A DNA stretch of 64,000 bases from Gordoniibacillus kamchatkensis. Its GTDB lineage: Bacteria > Bacillota > Bacilli > Paenibacillales > NBRC-103111. Location of the stretch: contig NZ_JXAK01000010.1 of assembly GCF_000829455.1 (NCBI RefSeq), positions 1 to 64,000 on the forward strand, in the 5' to 3' direction. Below the pieces are notes generated by a model that worked only from the letters and a program-made list of their open reading frames with translations, did no database searches and had not been told where the DNA came from. Positions 9,393 through 18,361 of the stretch are shown here, piece after piece; the stretch's first letter is position 1; every line of letters begins with the position of its first letter. The translations under genes were made by a program, and so were the position numbers.

Positions 9393-11006
9393 TTACACCC
9401 GGCCGTTGGCCGTTTGCCGGCGGTATTCGGTCGGCGTCAGGCCGGTCCATTTTTTGAAAATGGCGCTGAAATAATGGGGGTCGCGGTAACCGGCCTCGGC
9501 GGCAATCTGGTACGTCTTGAGCGGGGACAAGTTGAGCAGCTCCTTCGCTTTCTCGATTCGCTCGCCGGTCAGCGCCTCGACGAACGTCTTGCCGGTGTAA
9601 TGCTTGAACAAGGAGCTGAAATAGCTGACGCTCATATGCGTATGCTGGCAAACAGTTTGCAGCGAAATATGCTCCTCCCGGTAATGTTCCCTGATGTATT
9701 GGAGCGCCTTCTCGACTTGCAGCCGGTTGTAATCGTTGCGCAGCTCCGCCGCCGCCTGCACCGCTTGCCCGCACACGCGCTTCAGCCAGCGCTCCATATC
9801 GTCCAGCGTTTTCAGCTCTCCCAGCGCGGCAAGCGGACCGGACGGATCGGCGAAAATACCGGCTTCGTCCACACCGAGCTCCTGAATGACCTGAACGATG
9901 GACAGCGTTACGACTTGCAGCAGCGTGCGGCACTTGTCGATCGGCGTAAAATCGTTCTTCAGACAGCCGATCATGTCCTCGATCGACCGCTCCATCTGCT
10001 CGTGGCTCCCCGTCCGGATGCAGGTCGCGATGCTGCTGATCCATTCGTTTTGGCGAGCGGGCCGGGGGGCGCCGCGCGCTTCCATGTCGCCAATGCGAAT
10101 GACGCTGTTTTTGCCGACGAGCAGACGGTAGCCGAGCGCATCGAGGCCCGAACGGTAAGACAAGTGAAGGTCCTGCGGCGCCGTACACATCCGGCCGATC
10201 CCGACTGTGACGGTAAATTTCAAATATTTTCCCACCGACTGGCGAATTTCTTCCGCGGCCGACTGGGCGCATTCATCCAGCTCAGCCGCGTCGCCGGCCG
10301 ACAGCAATGCGATGATGCGCTCTTCCCGGTCGCGAAAGACGACGCCGGCTGCGGCAATTTCCTGGACGATGTTGAATGCGGCAAAACGGAGCAGCTCCTC
10401 GTCCGCTTCCGGACGCTCCGCCAAATGCCGGCCGAAATCGTCGATGTCGACGACCAGCGCCGTATGCACCGCACCGGTTAGCCGGATTTGAAAATAGTCC
10501 AGCTTGCCGGGCACATCGCTGGCGCGCAGCTTTGAGGTCACGAGCCGCTCCAGAAACCGCTCCTTCAGAAGCGGAAAGCTTTCGTTCAGCTGCTGCCGCA
10601 GGCGGAGCAAGTCTTCGTGCCGTCCTGCCTCCGCATCCATCTCGGCGCGGATTCGGCCCAGCACTTCGGTCAGCTCGGCGGCTGTAATCGGTTTCAAAAT
10701 GTAATCGTTTACTTTGAGCTTGACAGCTTGCTGCGCATAGTCGAAATGCTCGTGCCCGGTCAAAATGACGACGCGCGCCGCCGAACCCGACTTCGCCAAA
10801 TGCCGCGTCAGCTCCAGACCGTCCATGAACGGCATGCATATATCGGTGAGCACCACGTCCGGGCGATGCCGCTCCGCAAGCTCGACCGCTTCCAGCCCGT
10901 TCTCGCAGTCGCCGACGAACTCGTACCCGCATGCCGTCCAGTCGATCCGCTCCTTGACCGCTTCCCGTACGACGGCCTCGTCGTCGACCAGCAATATTTT
11001 ATACAT
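9393..11006 (-). CDS. Response regulator with AraC-type DNA-binding domain (YesN-like)
   Basis: A 537-aa cytoplasmic transcription factor. The receiver domain (residues 1-120) has the acidic pair in LLVDDE, the phosphorylation site Asp55 in LTDICMPF and the conserved Lys in YILKPI. A long middle region without a clear family match follows. Residues from about 440 hold two helix-turn-helix motifs, including the second-helix consensus GYRDPHYFSAIFKKWTGLTPTEYR. It is the first gene of the set regulator-kinase-anchored binding protein-PfkB, all on the minus strand. The probable target is the sugar uptake operon downstream. The partner kinase at 7585 carries a frameshift in this sequence. Confidence 0.92.
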   Translation of the reverse strand: MYKILLVDDEAVVREAVKERIDWTACGYEFVGDCENGLEAVELAERHRPDVVLTDICMPFMDGLELTRHLAKSGSAARVVILTGHEHFDYAQQAVKLKVNDYILKPITAAELTEVLGRIRAEMDAEAGRHEDLLRLRQQLNESFPLLKERFLERLVTSKLRASDVPGKLDYFQIRLTGAVHTALVVDIDDFGRHLAERPEADEELLRFAAFNIVQEIAAAGVVFRDREERIIALLSAGDAAELDECAQSAAEEIRQSVGKYLKFTVTVGIGRMCTAPQDLHLSYRSGLDALGYRLLVGKNSVIRIGDMEARGAPRPARQNEWISSIATCIRTGSHEQMERSIEDMIGCLKNDFTPIDKCRTLLQVVTLSIVQVIQELGVDEAGIFADPSGPLAALGELKTLDDMERWLKRVCGQAVQAAAELRNDYNRLQVEKALQYIREHYREEHISLQTVCQHTHMSVSYFSSLFKHYTGKTFVEALTGERIEKAKELLNLSPLKTYQIAAEAGYRDPHYFSAIFKKWTGLTPTEYRRQTANGRV

Positions 11007-11120
11007 GGTTGCCTTCCTCTTCCTGCAATAGGATTATGATAGCCCTTTCAAAACTATCTTACCCGAAATTCCGCCTCAATCAATATGCAAATTGTTCCCG
11101 CGTCCATAGCTACGAAAAGA

Positions 11121-11158
11121 ACCCGGAGACGGAAAATCGGGATTCTCCGTCTCCGGGT
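11121..11158 (-). terminator. Terminator of the exopolysaccharide operon
   Basis: A 13-bp perfect stem (ACCCGGAGACGGA with its complement, 11121-11133 and 11146-11158) is followed on the minus strand by TTCTTTTCG. It lies 22 bp after the ydaN stop. Confidence 0.8.
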
Positions 11159-11180
11159 CTTCGTTCCGCAGCTTAACCGG

Positions 11181-13424
11181 CTACTTCCGTTTGCGAACGA
11201 GCCAGAACAGCCATCCGGCTGCAATCAGGACCGCCAGCAGACCGGTGATAAGCAGCAAGCGGTTTCTGACGGTCAGGTTGCCGAATTGCACGGCATCCTT
11301 GATCCGGTCCGCAGCCGTACGATTCGGAGCGGAAGCTGCCTCCGCCTGAAAAGAGTGCACTTGCCGCTTGCCATCGATCACCGCGAGCCTGCCGTACACA
11401 TCTGCGCTTTTGTTCGGATCGGCCAAAACGTCCGGTACCGCCAGCAGAGCATCCGGCGAAGTGGCGGAGACGACGAGCAGGCTTTTGTCGGAATTGAAGG
11501 GAGACTTCGCCAGCTGGATCCAGGCCATTTGGTTCGTCAAGCCGGGAAGCAGCGTTACAGCCGGAGATTGGACCACCGCACGGCCGTTGCGGTAAGCGAC
11601 AAGACTGTCCTTGGCTTCGCCGATAAAAGCAGGCATATGCTCTCCTGAGCCGACATAGATGACGTTCTTGTCGCGGAGAAGATTGGCGAGCTCCGGGCTC
11701 GAGGCCGATACCAATGCGAGGCCCGACGCGGACTGCAAATTTTTGCCCAAATAGCCGACGCACGTCGCGAGCACGCTCAGCTCTTTGGAGCTCATTCGTT
11801 CCGGCACTACGATAGCCGCCGAATCCCAGCGCCCCCGATCGACCAGCGGCGACGGAAGCTCGCGCAGATCGGCGGATTGCTTCGTTACGTAACTGAACGA
11901 GAGAAACGAGCTCTTGTCGATGACGGCCCAATTGCCGATCTGTGAATTTACGCCCGTACAAGGTTCCTTGCCCGCGTTCGAACTGAATTGAAACGCCACC
12001 TCGATATTCAGCTCGTGAGCGGAAGCAAACAATTCGTTCGGGATGTTCACCTGAATCGAACCCGTATCGCTCGTCTCCGCGTTCAAATGCTGGCTCGCGA
12101 TCGGCTCGCCGTTCACCTTCACGGAAACGAGCGACTGCACGAAGTTGAGCGTCTTGGAATGCTTGAACAGCAGCTTAAGCCCGATGCCGTCCCGAACTTG
12201 CCAGCCGCCCGGGATGGTGTAACCGATTTTGGCGACGCCGACGAGCGAGCTCTCCACGACCAGATTGGTGTACCCCATATCCGCGAACGAGACGTGCATT
12301 TTTGGGCCCCCCTTCTCCGGCTCGGAAGATGCGTCCGGAGGCGGCTGCAGCTCTGTCGGAATCGGGGTGAGCGTACCGAGCAGCTGCTCGTTCAGCTTGG
12401 GATCCGTCAGCATGAGAGCGGCGTTCGCCATCGCTTCGTCCTGGCTGTCGATAAACAGCTCCGCCACTTCGGCATTCCACGGAGAAGACGTGAGCGCCAT
12501 ATAATTGGTGCCGCTTAAAGAGCCGTGGTCCCGCGCTGCTTGGTCTGCAACCTCTTTGCCGGCAGCCGACCATGCGGAAGAGCGTCCGACCCAGATGAGC
12601 GGCGTCCCCTTTTTCATCTCGTCCGTCAGCTCCGACTCGTGCACCACGTCAAAACGAAGACGGTTGCCGGGAACTTGCGAGGCAAGCCACTCCGCGATGC
12701 GCATCGCGGCTTCGAGCTGCGCCGGCGTCGGCGCGTCGGGAACGACGAAGGCGGCTTGCAGCGGCTTCAAACTGCCTTTTTCCAGGAAAGGGCTTGGAAA
12801 ATACGAGAAATCGGCGCTGGAATAGCTTTTCTCCGTCAGCAGATGGATGTAGCTTTCCTTGGAAATGCGCATCCAGTTGGCGGCGTTGTCCTGATCGTCG
12901 CATAAATTGGACGTCACTTCCATATGGGTCACGAGCGAAAGCTTATGGAAGCCAGCCTTGAGCGGCTGCGACGAAATGTCCAGCTTCCATGTCGCCCCCT
13001 GCTCATTCCCTTTGTCCAGAAATACGCTGCCGAGCGGGACGTCGTCCAAAAGCACCGTAAACGTGGATTTGGCCGGCTGCAGCGTCGACGAATGGCTGAT
13101 CTTCAGCTGAACGTAGGAGCCGGCGATAAGCTTCCGGCTTTTGGATATGCTGAAATACGTATCCTCCCGGTTGCTGACGCCTTGAATGACGTGCTCCTGC
13201 GGGAAAATCGGCACATTTTCCGTTATCGGCGCCGCATTCCCGGCAGGCAGGGGATGCACCGCTTCGGCAGCGGCCGTCTGGGCCGCAGCGGAAGGGACGG
13301 CGGCCGGGTCCGGGCCGCTGCCCGCTGCCCCCGCGTTATCGGCATAAGCCGGAAGCGCAGGAAGCAGATGCAGGAGCAGTCCCAGCGTCAATGCGATTGT
13401 CGCACACAATTTTACAGGTTTCAT
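11181..13424 (-). CDS. ydaN: BcsB-like exopolysaccharide synthase accessory protein (YdaN type)
   Basis: A 747-aa extracytoplasmic protein tethered by one C-terminal helix (LLLITGLLAVLIAAGWLFWLV) followed by KRK. It starts with a signal peptide ending near ALPAYA. The body has the two repeated carbohydrate-binding and flavodoxin-like modules of the BcsB/YdaN family, for example the paired segments around SHSSTLQPAKSTFTVLLDD and FKHSKTLNFVQSLVSVKVNG. I chose the ATG at 13424, after AAGAAGGGAATACCG, because the longer frame would run into the glycosyltransferase gene. It is the last gene of the ydaJKLMN-type operon. By analogy with cellulose synthase it guides the growing glycan across the envelope. 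The substrate is an unidentified polysaccharide. Confidence 0.85.
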   Translation of the reverse strand: MKPVKLCATIALTLGLLLHLLPALPAYADNAGAAGSGPDPAAVPSAAAQTAAAEAVHPLPAGNAAPITENVPIFPQEHVIQGVSNREDTYFSISKSRKLIAGSYVQLKISHSSTLQPAKSTFTVLLDDVPLGSVFLDKGNEQGATWKLDISSQPLKAGFHKLSLVTHMEVTSNLCDDQDNAANWMRISKESYIHLLTEKSYSSADFSYFPSPFLEKGSLKPLQAAFVVPDAPTPAQLEAAMRIAEWLASQVPGNRLRFDVVHESELTDEMKKGTPLIWVGRSSAWSAAGKEVADQAARDHGSLSGTNYMALTSSPWNAEVAELFIDSQDEAMANAALMLTDPKLNEQLLGTLTPIPTELQPPPDASSEPEKGGPKMHVSFADMGYTNLVVESSLVGVAKIGYTIPGGWQVRDGIGLKLLFKHSKTLNFVQSLVSVKVNGEPIASQHLNAETSDTGSIQVNIPNELFASAHELNIEVAFQFSSNAGKEPCTGVNSQIGNWAVIDKSSFLSFSYVTKQSADLRELPSPLVDRGRWDSAAIVVPERMSSKELSVLATCVGYLGKNLQSASGLALVSASSPELANLLRDKNVIYVGSGEHMPAFIGEAKDSLVAYRNGRAVVQSPAVTLLPGLTNQMAWIQLAKSPFNSDKSLLVVSATSPDALLAVPDVLADPNKSADVYGRLAVIDGKRQVHSFQAEAASAPNRTAADRIKDAVQFGNLTVRNRLLLITGLLAVLIAAGWLFWLVRKRK

Positions 13425-13438
13425 CGGTATTCCCTTCT

Positions 13439-14691
13439 TTACGCTTGAAAGCGCTGGGTCTTTTCCCATTTCACTTCCTTGCGTTTAATCGTCGCTTCCA
13501 CATGGAGCCGGAACGCCCGGACGACGAGCAAGAGCCACAGCTGCGAATATGTCAAGTACATCATAAGGACTGTGAAAAAATTGCGCCTTGTCAGCTCCGT
13601 TTTTTCAATGCCGAGGGTAATCATAATTTCCACAACGAAAAGCAAGTAAGCGAGAATCCAGATCAGCAGAAACGGACCGGGCAGCGTGACCTTCATATAG
13701 CCGAGCAGCCCCATCACAAAGAGAAAATGGGAAGTAAACACCCCGCCGAGGAACATGAAATACGTGAAGAAAAAGTAGATCAGGTCGAACAGCATTCGCC
13801 GCCGCTTGAGCTGAAACAGCCTGCTCATATATTTGAAAATGACGTACTGATTTCCGCGCGCCCAGCGCGTGCGCTGCTTCAGCCATACTTTCCACGTCTC
13901 CGGCTCCTGCTCCCAAGTGACGGCAAGAGGATAGAAACGGATTTCATACCCTTCCTCATAGACGCGGATGCTCAGTTCCGTATCTTCGGCCAGCGCTTTC
14001 TCGTCCCAGCCTCCGACCTGGTCGAGCACGCTGCGGCGTATAATAAAATTCGTCCCGGGTATCGTGCTGATGCGGAACCACTTCCATCTTCCGGCTTGCG
14101 CCATCCATTGGAAGCTGATCGTTTCGATATTGATAAACCGGGTGAGCAAATTGCGCCTTGCGTTAATGACGCGAAACTTGCCGACCGCCGCGCCCGTTTT
14201 CGGATTCGCCGTCAGGCGTTCACAAGATGCTTCAGCGCATCCGGCTCCGGCGTATTGTCGGCATCGTAGACGGCGATCAGTTCGCCGCCCGCGAGCTCCA
14301 GCGCCTTGTTGAGAGCGTGGGATTTGCCCTTCCCCCCGTCCGGCGGAAACGTATGGAGCGCCTTTACGAACGGAAACTTCGCCGCATAGCCGTCGACGAT
14401 TTCTCCGGTCCTGTCGGACGAATTGTCGTTGATAACGATAACTTCAAGCCGGTCCTTCGGATAGTTCAGCCTCACCATCGCCTTGAGCGTCGCGTCGATG
14501 ACGATTTCCTCGTTATGGGCGGGAATCAAAATCGTAACGGTCGGCCAATCGGTGCGCAAGTCGCAGCGAAACCGCTCCGGATCGCTCTCCAGCCAATTGG
14601 AATATAAATAGCCGCCGAGCGTCAGAAACATATGATACAGCAGCATGAGCCATATGGAAGTCAAAGCTATGAGAAACAGCGCGTTGGCCAT
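13439..14691 (-). CDS. ydaM: Processive family-2 glycosyltransferase (YdaM, BcsA-like), frameshifted in this sequence
   Basis: Membrane synthase that polymerises the exopolysaccharide. An N-terminal helix precedes the GT-A domain, with the nucleotide-sugar site in TVTILIPAHNEE and NDNSSDRTGE, the DxD in YDADNTPEPD, the catalytic-base region EDTELSIR, and the processive-synthase signature QRTRWARGN. At least four C-terminal TM segments follow. There is no C-terminal PilZ domain, unlike BcsA, so c-di-GMP control must come from a partner. The frame breaks at 14215-14216. The text reads LKHLVNA then stop, while the next frame continues LTANPKTGAAVGKF, so a C is missing from an expected GCCCTG. 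With it restored the product is about 417 aa. The gene overlaps the ydaL stop (TGATG). Confidence 0.85.
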
Positions 14692-16286
14692 CAGGAGCGC
14701 ACCTCTTCGTAAAACAACCTTTTCTTGCGACGCGTTCTGAGCAGGAGCAAAAACCAGAAGAACATAATCAGAAAGAGAGTGACGACGGCCGCAATGCCCC
14801 AGGTCATAACGAGCGAAAACAGCGGCGCAAGCTTCGATTTGGCCGGCACGGCCGCGAGCGCATCCAGCTTGGAGCGGTTCTGAATAGAAGCCGTTACTTG
14901 ACCGCCATCGCTGCGGATCGTGATGAAATCGGTCCGGACTTCGTTCGATTCCGCCTTCAAATCGATGAAATCGACATTCAGCGCAGACAAGCCGTCCACT
15001 AGCTCCGTTAATTGACTAAGCTTCAAATAAGGATGGAAAAAGGCGCCGATTACGCTGTCCCGCACGATCATGAGCTGCTTCGCTTTCTCCAGCATCGGCG
15101 CTGCCGCCCCCGCCTCGTCCGCAACGTAGCCGATCGTTTCCGGCACGACCTTGAGTCCGGCAAGGCTATGCTGCAACCGGTACGGCGGCTGCTGGGAAAC
15201 GAGATAGGTCGTATCGTTCAGCTGCAGATTGCCGACCAGCGTGGAAAAGTACCTGTTCACAATCCGGTAGCCGGTTTGCGACATCGCGTAGTGAGGCGGC
15301 TCGAAAGCGAGCGGATACAAGCCTTGCTTCGCCATGCGGGCGATTCCTTTCTCCAGCTTGTCTGTCATGTATGCGGCTTCGTCGGGGATGGGCTTGTCGC
15401 TCTGCGCATCCCAAAATTCGAAGCCTTCGCCGGTTTCCCCGTCGCGGTACCGGTGCTTGTAGCCGTGCATGATCAGGCTTCCGCCGCGATCCTCCATATA
15501 GTGCAGGGCAGCCGTAAATTCGGGCTTGTCTTCGAAGTTCACGACGTTGCCGCCGGCTGCATCCGTATAGACCGGAATGACCGCGACCATAAAAGGAATG
15601 TGCCGGCTGTACAGGAAATCGGCAATGGCGCGGAGCTTTTTCGGATCCGTGAGCGGATGCACGTCCTCGATGCGAATGTACGCTTCGTGATAATCATCCG
15701 CATGCTCCGCATGGAACACGTCGTGGAGCATGTCGGCGAATACGAGTCCCGGCGCTCCGGTCAATTGCGGCGACGCATACCGCCATTCGTTTCCCGCATG
15801 AGCGGCGAGCGTGTAAACGTTCGTTCCGTCGCTGACTTCGGCCAGCTTGTCCATGCCTTCGCGGACGCGAAGAGGATACACCGTCGTGTTCAGCTCCTGA
15901 ATGACGTTGCCTTTGTACCGGATTTCCGCGGCAGGCGTCTTGCTGTCCCCGTCGGCCGCCCCTACCCACAGCACCGAATGTCCGGGCTTCCCTTCCGCTT
16001 GGAGCTTGCGCTCAAACGTTTCGTCGGGCTTTTGCAAAATGGCGATAATCGAGTCCGCTTTGGCCACAGCCTCGGGAGTGAGCTGCGACAGCGGTTCGAT
16101 CTCCCGATTCATGTTGAAATGTCCGGCGAGATTGGCCGCGATATTCGCGTCGTCCCGCAAATCCTCATTCTGGTATACGATCAAACAGGTCGGCACTATA
16201 GGAGCCCGTTCGGCGGAAGCAAGCCCCGGAGCAGACAAGGCGATCGCTCCCGCGAACATCATCGCTAGCAGACGCTTAGCCCACAT
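14691..16286 (-). CDS. ydaL: DUF2334 polysaccharide-deacetylase-like membrane protein (YdaL type)
   Basis: A 531-aa protein with a signal peptide (to about LASAERA) and one C-terminal TM helix followed by a basic RTRRKKR tail, so the body faces outside. The central region from about residue 190 has the DUF2334 signature: RIEDVHP with the metal-binding Asp, FMVAVIPVY, HGYKH and FEPPHYAMS. These resemble the NodB deacetylase active-site order. The first 180 residues resemble a flavodoxin-like domain. It sits third in the ydaJKLMN-type operon and overlaps ydaK by 11 bp. It may deacetylate or otherwise trim the polysaccharide, but activity has not been shown for the family as far as I know. Confidence 0.85.
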   Translation of the reverse strand: MWAKRLLAMMFAGAIALSAPGLASAERAPIVPTCLIVYQNEDLRDDANIAANLAGHFNMNREIEPLSQLTPEAVAKADSIIAILQKPDETFERKLQAEGKPGHSVLWVGAADGDSKTPAAEIRYKGNVIQELNTTVYPLRVREGMDKLAEVSDGTNVYTLAAHAGNEWRYASPQLTGAPGLVFADMLHDVFHAEHADDYHEAYIRIEDVHPLTDPKKLRAIADFLYSRHIPFMVAVIPVYTDAAGGNVVNFEDKPEFTAALHYMEDRGGSLIMHGYKHRYRDGETGEGFEFWDAQSDKPIPDEAAYMTDKLEKGIARMAKQGLYPLAFEPPHYAMSQTGYRIVNRYFSTLVGNLQLNDTTYLVSQQPPYRLQHSLAGLKVVPETIGYVADEAGAAAPMLEKAKQLMIVRDSVIGAFFHPYLKLSQLTELVDGLSALNVDFIDLKAESNEVRTDFITIRSDGGQVTASIQNRSKLDALAAVPAKSKLAPLFSLVMTWGIAAVVTLFLIMFFWFLLLLRTRRKKRLFYEEVRS

Positions 16287-17124
16287 AAAGGCTCAGCTCC
16301 TGCTTCGCTTTTTCATAAATCGCATCGGCTCCCGTTCCCTGCTCCGGACAGGTCGCGCCCCCGAATTTCAGCCTGAGCTTGATAACGACTTCCCGCTTCG
16401 AACGGTTCAAGGTCGTGCTCTGGAAGTTTTCGGCCATGCGGTTCTTTACGATTTCCATTCCCGCAGCGGGCGTTTCCGGCAAAATGAAAGCGAAAACCCC
16501 TTCGTCCAAATAAGCTTTCTTGTCTACGTCGCGCAGCACTTTCTCGAAGCCGAGCGCAGCTTTGCGAATCAGCTCCTGAGCCTGCTCTTTCCCGTATTCC
16601 TTCGCAAGGTCTTTGAAGTAAGCGACTTCCACGAACAGCAGGCTCACCTCGCGCTTGTAGCGCAAGCTTCTCGACACTTCTTCTTGCAGCTCTTGCATGA
16701 AATTTCTCATATTGAGAAAGCCGGTGATTTCGTCAATGACGACGAGCTTATCGTAATTGTCGGCGTAATAACGATAGCTTTGCATCAATTGGCGGAACTC
16801 CCGTCCCAGGAAGCCGGATACCGTCGCGGACAACGGGTAGGCGAACAGCCAGACCAAATCGTTCAAAACAATTTCGGCCACGCTTTTTTCGATGAACATT
16901 TGGTACAGGATCAAGGAGCTGTAGGCAAAAACGATAAACATGGAGGCCAATAGCGCAGCGAGCAGATCCCGCATAAAGCCGAACATCGCCAGCAGGAGCG
17001 TAAGCAGAAACCAGACATAATTCGCCGGGTACAGCTGTATAGTGAACACGAGGTACAGCGCCGCAAATACGATGAACAAAAATTGGGCAAAGAGGGTAAA
17101 ATAGACGCGGTCTGTAGTTTTCAT
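16276..17124 (-). CDS. ydaK: Degenerate GGDEF membrane protein, probable c-di-GMP receptor (YdaK type)
   Basis: A 282-aa protein with four N-terminal TM helices in about 105 residues, then a GGDEF-fold domain. The catalytic loop that should read GG(D/E)EF is DEGVF (207-211), so it cannot be an active diguanylate cyclase. The product-binding I-site RxxD is intact as RDVD (198-201) at exactly the canonical five-residue distance. This is the pattern of B. subtilis YdaK, which binds c-di-GMP to switch on the polysaccharide made by its operon. The gene overlaps both neighbours (4 bp with ydaJ, 11 bp with ydaL), which implies translational coupling. It is the likely allosteric switch for the glycosyltransferase YdaM, which lacks its own PilZ domain. 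Confidence 0.88.
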   Translation of the reverse strand: MKTTDRVYFTLFAQFLFIVFAALYLVFTIQLYPANYVWFLLTLLLAMFGFMRDLLAALLASMFIVFAYSSLILYQMFIEKSVAEIVLNDLVWLFAYPLSATVSGFLGREFRQLMQSYRYYADNYDKLVVIDEITGFLNMRNFMQELQEEVSRSLRYKREVSLLFVEVAYFKDLAKEYGKEQAQELIRKAALGFEKVLRDVDKKAYLDEGVFAFILPETPAAGMEIVKNRMAENFQSTTLNRSKREVVIKLRLKFGGATCPEQGTGADAIYEKAKQELSLYVG

Positions 17125-18256
17125 TGCTGTTTCCTCTTTCCATTCTCCACAATCAGGGCTTGCAAATTATCGAACGAATAGCATTCCAGCGTCGCCGGAT
17201 CTAAAAACCCGCCGTAAAACGGTGAGGCAGGATCTTGTACAGCCAGCTGAGCGAGCCTGCTTCTTAGCGGCTTCGCCCGCTCCGCTTCGCCCGCTTGCTC
17301 CAGCAGCCTGACTGCCAGTGCGTACACCGCAGGAGACTCATCCGCGCTCGCCGCCTGCAGGTCGTCGCGATAAGTCCCGTACAAACGGCCGTCGCGGCTC
17401 CACAAAGCTTGCACTAGCCGCAGCGTCGGAACGGGAGGAGCGCCGGCTTCCTGGGCATGTATCGCCGCCAGCAGCGTATCGATCATATTGCGGTCGCTTC
17501 CCGCCGGATCCGTCCACTCGCCTCTTGCAAGGTTGTACGTTTTGCGATAAAACCCGTTTGGCTGCGCGGCTTCGGTCAGCAGCTTGAGCGATGCCTCCGC
17601 TACCGGAAGCCACCGGGAATCTTCCTTAGCGAGAACGAACATGGAAGCCGGGTCCAGATAGGAAGAGGTCAGCGTCTCGGCCTTCGCCCCGTCCTCCGTA
17701 TTGTAATGATCCGCTAGCAGGTTGCCGGTTCGATTGTCGCGAAGCAGAGCGTCGGCAATTTCCTTCGCAAGCCGATGGTCGCTGGCCGCCCCCCACTTTC
17801 GCGCGCCAGCCAGAAGCGCCCGAACGATGCGAAGATCGTCGATCGCCGCGTTGCTGCCCAGCTTTTGCCGGTGCGAGGAGTCCGTTTTCCACCGGACGTG
17901 GCCGCTCGGCTGAAGCAAGTAACGGCGCAAAAAAAGGGTTTGCTGGCGATAAATGTCCCATCTATTCGCGGCGGCCGCATATTGAAGCATCAACCTAAGG
18001 ATTCGGAGAGCTCGTCATGATTAGCCGCCATATCCGGACGCGACGGAAGATCGCTGCGATAATTCGTGTAGATGCCTCCCTCGCGGTCCATTAAGCTGTG
18101 AAATAAAAATCGCAGCAGCGGAGAGTCGCCAGATGAAATAACGGCTGCACCCCCCGGTCCAATCCAGTGGGAATTGGCGGAGGTCCACAATGCAGCCGCG
18201 ATCAGGCATACGGTTAAAACAAGCCGGGTAACATGAACGATAACGATCCCATCCAT
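17121..18256 (-). CDS. ydaJ: GH8-like glycoside hydrolase of the exopolysaccharide operon (YdaJ), frameshifted in this sequence
   Basis: Secreted or membrane-anchored (alpha/alpha)6 hydrolase. The N-terminal hydrophobic segment (VTRLVLTVCLIAAALW) acts as signal or anchor. The catalytic Glu is probably in HDELSESLGL and an acid residue in NAAIDDLRIVRALL, the places expected for GH8 and BcsZ-like endoglucanases. The frame breaks at 17992-17993. The first part ends SESLG then stop, and the next continues LMLQYAAAANRW, so one T is missing. With it restored the product is about 378 aa. It is the first gene of the operon, and the 105 bp in front of it hold three Spo0A-type boxes. The likely role is cutting the nascent polysaccharide during export. 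Confidence 0.82.
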
Positions 18257-18278
18257 CTCAATCTACAATTCGATTGTT

Positions 18279-18351
18279 TTCGACAAATTTCTTGCGTTAT
18301 TCTGCTATATTTCGACAAATTAATCTAAAATCCTGCAAGCAATTCGACAAT
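18279..18351 (-). promoter_or_regulatory. Three Spo0A-type boxes upstream of ydaJ, 32 bp apart
   Basis: On the minus strand TTTGTCGAA occurs at 18287-18279 and 18319-18311, and ATTGTCGAA at 18351-18343. This matches the 0A-box consensus (TTTGTCGAA, core TGTCGAA). Start-to-start spacing is exactly 32 bp twice, about three helical turns. They lie 22-95 bp upstream of the ydaJ start, where a promoter must be, so Spo0A could repress or activate the exopolysaccharide operon. Confidence 0.72.
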
Positions 18352-18361
18352 TCTTTCGGTT

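Noticed and set aside
8889-10481. Plus-strand open frame of 530 codons opposite the regulator gene
   Set aside because: Antisense shadow of the receiver and HTH domains; composition His/Arg-rich and no initiation signal.
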